64,000 bases of DNA from NCBI GenBank assembly GCA_022419385.1, contig JAJUBI010000008.1, positions 682,001-746,000 of the forward strand. Direction: 5' to 3'. This document shows positions 56,434-64,000 of this stretch, one piece after another (positions within the stretch are counted from its first letter, which is position 1; the number at the start of each line of letters is the position of its first letter). The position numbers were made by a program, and so were the translations under genes. The notes under the pieces are model-generated. The model made no database searches and had not been told where the DNA came from. It saw nothing but the letters and a program-made list of their open reading frames with translations. Source of the DNA: Paraconiothyrium sp. Pb-2020 (Eukaryota; Ascomycota; Dothideomycetes; Pleosporales; Didymosphaeriaceae).

Positions 56434-57580
56434 GCTTGAACGCACGTATCTTCTTTAAGACTGTGAGCTGCACTCTTTAAGATTGTTTGTATATGTACAC
56501 AGTCATTCCTTAGAGAGGCGTTGGGCTGAAGTCACAGATTTCGCAAGTCGTCAGTGGCTTGCTTTTACCTGGCGGCAGCCGAAATGTATATGTTTGTTTG
56601 GCGGCGTAGTGTGCCTATCCTCATCAGTTCAACAGACTCGAGTGCGACTAGGGTCACCGGCTACGTTGGTATCCGGGCAATAACCATTGGCTAGTAGCAT
56701 ATTGGTACTGGTAAATGATGAAATTAGGTTCGACAAGCGAAGCCGTAGTTAGAAATGATCAAAGGTCTCTGTAGGTATAAGTATGCATAAAAACAATGGC
56801 ATGGTGCTGAAATATTGAAGCTCGCTGACCAGTGTACGCTGTATAGGTCGATTGAGAAGGGCAGTGTAGAACGCGACCAGGTTCTCACTCCGTTATCCCG
56901 ATGTAGTTTAGCGGATATTGTTTGAGATAGTCAGTGCTTCAAGTAGGATAACGAAACACGCAAAGGCTTGACAGAAGAATTCGAAGCTTATGTAACTTGT
57001 ATTTGATATGATACGTAGACGACGCAGAATAGCTGACGGTGCTGCCCTTGAGACAACCGTGTGAGGCTCCCGTTATCAGGAAAATGCGGAAAGAGTTTCC
57101 TCGCCGGAGGTTCGCACATGCTTGAGTGGCAAAAAGAGTCGCATTTTGGCGGAGAAGGACCGGGGCTGACTCGGCTTGAGGCTTGTGATTGCCTCGCGCA
57201 GCCAAAGAAAACGAGCCGAGGATGTTTGCTGCTCGCTCAGAACGAGCCCAGCACGAGCCCGAAAGTTCACCTCCGTTCTTTGCCGCCTCCGCAACCCCAC
57301 AGCCATCCCTTGAACACTCTTGCGATACCCTCACCGCGTTCAACTGTCTCGAAAGCGCGCTGCATTGAGCGGTGCTGCACGCCTGCGGACCCGCGCGATC
57401 TCTTTATTAGCGAACCGGCCAGCCCCGCAAGCGACCTTCGGCGCGCTTCTCCAGGCCCAGCCCAGCCTCTTGACGTCGGCCGACCTGCGCTCAGAACGCA
57501 ACCTGTACATTGCCTGCGACAGAGCCGGAAGCCATATTCACGCCTGATGAAGGGGTGGTGAGCGACGATTTTCAGTGATA
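56434..57580. other. Intergenic region before PEX13
   Basis: About 1.15 kb. The plus-strand frame at 57061-57561 has no domain character and lies in the presumed PEX13 promoter; no gene called. Confidence 0.4.
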
Positions 57581-59008
57581 ATGGCATCGCCGTCGCCGCC
57601 CAAGCCGTGGGAGCGAAGTGGAGGCGCAACCAGTGCCTCGGTCGGTGAGTCCAAGTCCGCAGACGTCAACCACGGCGCAGACACTGACCATGTAAGGCTT
57701 GACAGGAGGCAGCACAGCAGCAGCACCCACTGCGACAGGGACAGCAGCGACATCGAATCCACCGCCGCTGCCTGAAGTACCCAGCTCGCTCAGCACCGTT
57801 GCGAATCGCAACGCATCGAACTACTCGACCATGAACGCAAACAGATATGGATCACCTTACGGAAGCACGATGGGAGGCATGGGAGGCATGGGTGGATACA
57901 GTAACTACTCTTCGCCATATAATCGGATGGGAGGCTACGGGTCCATGTACGGCGGTGGATACGGCGGCATGTATGGAGGCATGGGCGGGATGGGCATGGG
58001 TATGGGAGGCATGTACGGCGGCATGGGCATGCCCGGTGATCCCAACAACATGAGCCTCACACAGTCTTTTAGCCAGAGCACACAAACGACTTTCCAGCTG
58101 ATAGAAGGCATTGTCGGTGCATTCGGCGGGTTCGCGCAGATGCTCGAGAGCACGTACATGGCGACGCACTCTTCGTTCTTCGGTAAGTCACCATTTACAT
58201 TTTGTCTACCAGTTTGGAGGAATGGGCAACTGACATGATGACAGCAATGGTATCCGTCGCCGAACAATTTGGCAACCTCCGCCAAACCCTTGGCTCCGTC
58301 CTCGGCATCTTCACCCTCATGCGCTGGATCCGAACCGCAATCGCAAAGCTCACGGGGCGCCCGCTGCCTGCCTCCTCCAAAGACCTTACTCCCGCCTCCT
58401 TCGCCGCCTTCAACGGCCGTACCCCCGATGGCTCCGCGCTCCCCGCCAAACCGTCCAAGAAGCCCTTCATCATGTTCATGCTCGCCGTCTTCGGCCTGCC
58501 CTACCTCATGGGCAAGCTCATTCGAACCCTGGCACGCAGTCAAGAAGAAGAGCAGAAGCGCCTCATGGCGAACGACCCGATGGCGGGCGGCGCACCTCTC
58601 GATCCCAACAAGCTCGAGTTCTGCAGGGTGCTGTACGACTTTGCCCCCGACGCGAGCATGAACGCACAGCCGGGTCTCGACCTCGCCGTCAAGAAGGGCG
58701 ATATGGTCGCCGTACTTTCAAAGTCCGACCCCATGGGCAACGCATCTGAGTGGTGGCGGTGCCGCTCACGGGACGGCCGTATGGGATACCTCCCCGGAGT
58801 GTATCTAGAGACGATCCAGAGAAAGCAGCCCGCGCAGATTACGGCGGGAAGCCAGCCGGGAAGCAGAGCGCAGACTATGACGAGCAGCGCAGAAGCTAGT
58901 AGGACGGCGAGCTTGACGTCGAAGCCTGCCGCGGCAGCGCCCAATGTGGAGGGCAAGGCGGGCGATATGGGTGTTGAGAGTTTCCAGAAGGGGGCTTTCT
59001 ACTCATGA
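57581..59008 (+). CDS. PEX13: Peroxin-13 (PEX13), peroxisomal import docking protein
   Basis: Exons 57581-57644, 57706-58182 and 58245-59008 give 434 residues, phases 1 and 1. The N-terminus starts MASPSPPKPWERSGG, the standard PEX13 opening. Residues 80-145 form a Gly/Met/Tyr-rich low-complexity tract (GGMGGMGGYSNYSS). The central region is QSTQTTFQLIEGIVGAFGGFAQMLESTYMATHSSFFAMV, the membrane-embedded part. The SH3 domain occupies about residues 305-372 (CRVLYDFAPDASM, LAVKKGDMVAVLSK, WWRCRSRDGRMGYLPGVYLE). PEX13 sits in the peroxisomal membrane and docks the PEX5 receptor with PEX14. Firm assignment. Confidence 0.95.
57870..58037. repeat. Gly/Met-rich repeat tract in PEX13
   Basis: Imperfect tandem copies of GGCATGGG/GGATGG-type units encode a run of GGM, GMG and YGG peptides in the N-terminal half of PEX13. 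Repeat units of 6-9 bp vary, suggesting recent slippage. Low-complexity, in frame. Confidence 0.7.
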
Positions 59009-59854
59009 ACTTGATCTTTTGTCTCTGCTTTTCTTTTGTAGCATCTATGGTGTCGCGCTTTTGTACAGGATCAAGCGGCGTTTTTGGGGCCTCTCCCTTC
59101 AGGGGGAGCTTTTCTTGTGTATATTGCTTGTGTGCGGACCTGGAGCATGGACATGCTATGCTGCTGGATGATATTTACTTCGTAGATGCTAATCGCTCAA
59201 GATATCATGTTGAAGACTTATTTGAGCGTACGAACTACCCATCAATGTGACGTTGAGAGAGGAATTGATCTGCATTAGCCGGCTCTCACCAAAGCGCACA
59301 TCCGAGTCGATGAAGACTTTCCAATCTAACTAGGATCGTAGAAGTAGAAACAAAGTCGTATGCACATCATATGCTGAGTCATCATGCGACATGTGAAACA
59401 CATACTGGTGTACTCGAATCATACAACGAGTTAGACCTTGCTACGCGATGATCATGAGCGACTGTTCCTGCGAAAAACTTCATCCCCATGACGTGTCACG
59501 TTCTGTAAGACCTTTCATAGATCCAACCCCACTTCCGTTGAACTTGTTGATAATACACAGTATCCATATTGCTTCGCTCGGCGAGCGGCTCATATCTATG
59601 CCAATCTATGCCACTCATACTCATCGATTAATATCCTACAATCCCGTGCCCGTCAACAAAAGAAAAGCCTAGCCATGGCGGTATTTGCTCCTTTCACTCA
59701 TACTCGTACACTCGGCGCCTGTGCGCTTATGGTGCTCATGCTGTCGACCTGACCAAAGAGGTCAAATCCAGTAAACCTTACGACTCGTCTCATTGTACGG
59801 CAGAAATGCGATGCTCTTGCTTCTAAAGCGTGAAGTGCGTGGGGTGCGAAGTTC
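59009..59854. other. Convergent 3' region
   Basis: Between the ends of PEX13 (+) and PAL1 (-). No credible gene. Confidence 0.5.
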
Positions 59855-61145
59855 CTAAGCCTCGACCTTCTTGCGGCGAATGCTGCCGAAGCGCTTCTTG
59901 AGCGCGGAACCCATGCTGTTCCCTGTAGTGTTGCTGCGGCCGATTCCACTAGAAGTGCCAGCGTCTAGGGACTCGGCGGGCAGGTCGGCGGGGACATCGT
60001 TGGAGCCCATGCTCACGTTGCGGCGGCGGTTCTGCATCTCAGATCCGGTGTCGCCGTACATCTTGTGGTCTTTGAGAGCCTTCTCGATGGTGTAGGATGG
60101 CTCGCCCTTGCCCTTCAGGTCGTCTGGGTGATAGGGGATGCCAGGCCAGCGCTTGTAGTCGGCTCCGGGCTCACGCATGAGGTCGGCACCTTCCTTGTAG
60201 TCGTAGGTGCGACCCAAACGGTCGGGCATGCCTGGAGGAACAATGGCAGTGCCCTCCAATGGGCGGTGTTTTTGTATAGCATCGACGATGTTTTCTCTAG
60301 GTGTAGCTCTCAGCGCTTCCTCGTTGGACTCAGCCACAGCCGCAACAGGGCTGTGCTTGTAGTCTAGGTTGCGCGAGATGTTGGTCGCATCGTAAGGGCC
60401 TTCGTGGTGGTAGGCGGCGCCTCCAATGGTCGTCTTATCGAGACGATCGATGATGTCAGCGCCGCTGAAGTTCTTCTTCCTGAGGTGGGGGGCACGATGT
60501 GCAGTCTTGGTCTCCTTACGGATGGTATCCAAGGGCCGGGTGCTCGGGTCTCCGGGGTACCGCTCACGCAGAGAACCACCACGTGTGAGCCCGCCGCCCA
60601 TCATGGGGCTGCTACCGCTTGGCTGGCTAGATCGCCTGGGACGACCTTCATTTATGGATCCAAATGCTTCTTTGCGGTGGTCTCGGAAGTGCTGACGGCG
60701 AGGACTGGCAGAGTTTGGAGGAGAAGGATATTCATGTCTGGAAGACTTTCGCGGAGTTGTCTCTCCATATTGGACTGCGGGGGCCTTTGAGACAGAAGAG
60801 CCTCGAGAGCGACGGTAGGGATTGGTTTCTACAGACGTCCCAGTGTTCTGCGAACGGATGAAGGGGTTGGTTCCGATACTGCTCCCAGTGTGGTGCTGGC
60901 GGATGGTCGCGGATGGGAATTCCTTGGAGCCGGCGGAGTCCGGAGGGGTGGGAAGATTTTGGCGAGGAGCATAAGTTGACCCAAAGTGACTGTTCAGGCC
61001 AGTATCGTCACTGGGGTCTGGTTCGATGAGAGGGTCGATGAGCGAATGGTGCGCCTACGATTGGAATGTCAGTGTCCGAAAGGGAAAAGGCATGGTAGAC
61101 GAGCGAGGGATCGCGTACCTCGACGAAACCTTTGTCGCTCCCCAT
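59855..61145 (-). CDS. Pal1-family cell morphology protein
   Basis: Exon 1, complement of 61119-61145, encodes only nine residues (MGSDKGFVE) and joins exon 2 (59855-61054) in phase 0; 408 residues in total. The N-terminal half is Ser/Pro-rich and disordered (TNPFIRSQNTGTS; SSQPSGSSPMMGGGLTRGG). The C-terminal half carries the Pal1 block: TAHRAPHLRKKNFSGADIIDRLD, GGAAYHHEGPYDATN, SPVAAVAESNEEAL, ATPRENIVDAI, and GMPDRLGRTYDYKEG. Pal1 is a cortical protein linked to endocytic sites and cell-shape control in yeasts. Assignment is firm by domain; it converges on PEX13 and diverges from USB1. Confidence 0.92.
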
Positions 61146-61566
61146 TGTAATTGTGGAACAGGCAATTCAGGGCGCTGTGCAGGGAAAGTACTGGTAGGAG
61201 GATATATACAATAGGTCGCTTTGTGGAGCAGCGCGTGACGGCGAGACAATGAGAAGACCTCGGGAGCAAGTCAAGCAGGTGAGGGCGGACGCATTTGTAA
61301 CAATGTTCGCGGCTGGGAGCAGCATCCGCGCTCGCTTGGCAGGAACGACATACGTAACACCGTCATCCGTTCCGCATTAGTCGCTGCTTGTTCGCTGCTG
61401 CCCTGCGTCCTGATCGCAGCGCGTGGGCAGCAATCGGCCAATCGCGGGCTACGTCATACGCGCTGGTCGCCGGTTTTCGCGAGCGGGACGAGCGCTCTGG
61501 CCGCCTGCTATCACCATCGTCACCGCGCATCCTCCGGCCCTGCAGCCCAACCCACGCAGGCCGACC
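61146..61566. other. Divergent promoter, PAL1 and USB1
   Basis: About 420 bp separate the two divergent starts. No additional gene. Confidence 0.5.
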
Positions 61567-62644
61567 ATGTCGCTGCCGCTGGTCCAATACTCAGACTCCG
61601 AGTCCGATGATGCAGATGCCAGAACACCCGCCCATGGCCTGAAGCGCAAACGCAGCGCCGAGGGCCAAGCAACCACCAGCCTGCCGCCGCTTCCGGCTGC
61701 ATTCCACGACCTCTACTCCACCAACGCCCGTGCGAGCACCACCGACGACCCCAGCCTCCACGGTGGGCGCAAACGCGCGGTCCCGCATATCGAGGGGAAC
61801 TGGCCGAGCCACGTCTACATCGAGTGTAAGCCGTCTCGTTCCATCCTTTCGTGTCGTCCACAACGTGGCGCAGTCAGGCTAACGTGGTCGAGGGTTGCCG
61901 TCTCAGGCTGAATTTCAGAACTTGAACAATCTGATAGCGCATGTTCGAGAAGCCATACATGGTGCGAACAGCCGCAGGAGGAAGCCACTGCCGATCCCTG
62001 AGATCCACCCTTCGCTTCTGTCTGAGCTAGGCACCCCAGTCCCTCTTCACATCTCACTATCGCGAACACTGCAGATCAAGACAGATGGCCGAGAGCCTTT
62101 TCTTGAAATTTTAACCACTTCCCTCCGGAAAGCAGCTGTGCGACCATTCAATGTCCTCTTCACAGGACTGAAGTGGGTTCCCAACTACGAGCGCAACCGC
62201 TGGTTCCTTGTTCTAGGCATCGAGAAGCCGGCACAGGACGAGCTAAACAGGCTTCTGAATGCCTGCAATGACGCAGCCGAGAGGTCTGGACATCCACCGC
62301 TCTACGTGGGTGGGAAGGGCGATGGGCCAATGGAAGATAATACTTCCACCAACGTCTCGACCAAGAGAAGGAAAAGCGTTCATGAAGAAGATAAGGCACA
62401 GAAGGCCGAGTCAACCATTGACCGTACCCAGAACTACCACGTCAGCATTGCTTGGAACTTGACAGAGCCCGATCCCGAATGCATCACCCTTGCGCAAGAT
62501 GTAGACGTGTCCAAGTTCATTGGTACCCCTCAGACGCCGTTTGAGGTCGTCAAAGCCAAGATTGGGAATGTCGTCCACAACATCGAATTGTATCCCAGAA
62601 GAGCCAGCCTTGGAAAGAAAGGCGGTTTGCTAGGACTTGGATGA
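61567..62644 (+). CDS. USB1: U6 snRNA 3'-5' exonuclease/phosphodiesterase USB1
   Basis: Exons 61567-61825 and 61893-62644 encode 336 residues; the 67-nt intron has GTAAGC, a CTAAC branch site and a GAG acceptor and is phase 1. It opens MSLPLVQYSDSESDDAD with a basic/Ser-rich leader (LKRKRSAEG). The 2H-phosphoesterase fold has the two HxS motifs: PLHISLSRT at about residue 139 and YHVSIAWNL at about 268, with the linker block FTGLKWVPNYERNRWFLVL. USB1 trims U6 snRNA 3' oligo-U and leaves a cyclic phosphate, protecting U6 for splicing. Both catalytic motifs are intact. Nuclear. Confidence 0.94.
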
Positions 62645-64000
62645 TCGCCATAGTGCAGTGTCCAGTACTTGGTGTGCATTGCATTAGCGCATGACAGTTG
62701 CAGGTAGAATCCCTACCACGCCCCAAAAGAACTTATCTGCATTGCAAATAACGCCGTTTAATCACCGCGTAGAGCGTATGCTGCTGTATAGATCGTGGCT
62801 CCGTCTAAGCCTTCGAATAAAATTGAAACACTCTCATGCATGCATAGATGTGTTTCACTTCGTTGTATCTTCCACGAACTACGCAGTGATGTGCCCTAAC
62901 GGTCAGTAGTGAACAACAGGTGACAGTGTTTCTTCAACGACACTTCGCACAGGAGATGCATAAGTCGCATATACTGCTTACTGCGTGAACAACTGTCAAT
63001 GCTGCCATACTAGCGTACAAGTTTTACCACATCTCTTCAGCTCGTCATGTGCTAGGCAAACGGAAAGGCTGCATCAGGGAAACAGTCACGTGCAATTGCT
63101 TCCGCCGAAGCTCGAGAAGTATAAATACTCGTTCCATTTTCGTTCTATGGGGCTCTTCACACTACGTTCTTGTCGCTCCTGTCCTCAGGAGCACTGAAAG
63201 ATAACAAATCCCGATTCATGTCTTCCTCCGCGAAAGGGGTCTTGTTGATGGGAGTCTTCGAGTGAACACCACCACACTGCCATGCCCTGGGTGGGCTGTC
63301 TTGCGTGTCAAAAATTTGCTCAACCTCCCTGGCGCCTCTTTCGCATTTAATCGAAAAGTTAATAAATCATCGATGAAGTCTCGAAACCCCTTGACAGGAT
63401 CACATGTCCGGGGCCACCCGTCCCTGGTTCCAAACCGACTACTTCGACGTACATGAGTTTTTCCATGGTACCATCTTACACATAGAGTGCTGGATGGTCT
63501 CTCTCTGGCTCTCGAAGCACACGTTCGCAAAGGACATATCTCCTGTGTGCTGGTTTCAAAACATTCTGGAAACCTGCGATATTCTGACAGGCTATGGTCC
63601 GTTATAAAAATGTTCAAGGAGATGCTCATGGCTTTTTTTGTCACGCTCTAAAAGTTCGGCGAGAGCGATCATATGCCGGACGGTGTGGTACTGGCTTTCA
63701 AAACCACCAGAAAAAAGGCCAAACGTCTGTTTTGGCAGCGGTTCAAAAGTCGTGCTTCAAACGATATATGGTTTGGACGGACTAAGCAGGGTTGTAAAAC
63801 TCCTTGCGGGTGCCCTGCAGGACTTCGTCGCCTCTGTCTTGGAAAAGCACGACAAGATGGTAACATGTTATGGAGCTTTGTCGCCTGCTTGGAGTTTGTG
63901 CCATGAAGACTATTTGCCTCTTTCTGTACGGGATCAAAACAGCGGCATATCTCACCTACGTCTAGGAAGCTTCGCTATCTACTTGCAGACCAGTCTTCCG
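62645..64000. other. Right edge, no assignable gene
   Basis: About 1.35 kb without a convincing frame on either strand. A gene cut by the window end cannot be excluded in the last 200 bases. Confidence 0.4.

Overview
The window is nuclear DNA of a filamentous ascomycete, most likely a Dothideomycete of the Pleosporales type. The evidence is compact genes with one to four short introns (about 45-180 nt, GT..AG, often with CTGAC/CTAAC branch sites), the product set (peroxin-13, Pal1, kinesin-3, VPS8, USB1, TRM5), plant-cell-wall and secreted proteins, and several LPxEIRxxIY (F-box-like) genes of the kind that are multiplied in this group. The order is an inference; no marker gene settles the species. 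No rRNA, tRNA, CRISPR or prokaryotic feature was seen.

Layout. 0.6-5.4 kb: a complex I accessory subunit, two small unidentified genes, and a SHE3-like coiled-coil gene. 6-14.4 kb: an orphan exon, a complete cytochrome P450, a small acidic protein and a secreted M13 metallopeptidase. 14.6-20.1 kb: a carboxylesterase C-terminal remnant, a secreted Cys-containing protein, a gene-poor stretch holding a roughly 490-bp element with terminal inverted repeats, and a secreted pectate lyase. 20.4-26.5 kb: VPS8 and a GPALPP/DUF3752 protein, divergently transcribed. 27.7-36.8 kb: membrane proteins, an intact LPxEIRxxIY gene, two decayed loci with in-frame stops, and a multi-exon unknown. 38-48.9 kb: a large disordered protein, TRM5 and kinesin-3 (TRM5 and kinesin share a short divergent promoter). 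50.9-56.4 kb: P450 and rhodopsin-like remnants, an AYR1-like reductase, a broken Lys-rich frame, another LPxEIRxxIY gene and a secreted unknown. 57.6-62.6 kb: PEX13, PAL1 and USB1. The last 1.4 kb shows nothing.

Housekeeping blocks (VPS8/GPALPP, TRM5/kinesin, PEX13/PAL1/USB1) alternate with accessory blocks rich in secreted proteins, fragments and long intergenic gaps. No operon-like logic or complete biosynthetic cluster is visible. I found no convincing new multi-gene system. The best leads are the inverted-repeat element, the set of single-stop or truncated loci near it in kind, the secreted orphan proteins, and some unusual splicing (a 24-nt exon, a 51-nt in-frame intron, and a possible intron that would remove a nonsense codon). 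Exon boundaries were derived by hand from splice motifs and reading-frame phase, so they are predictions.
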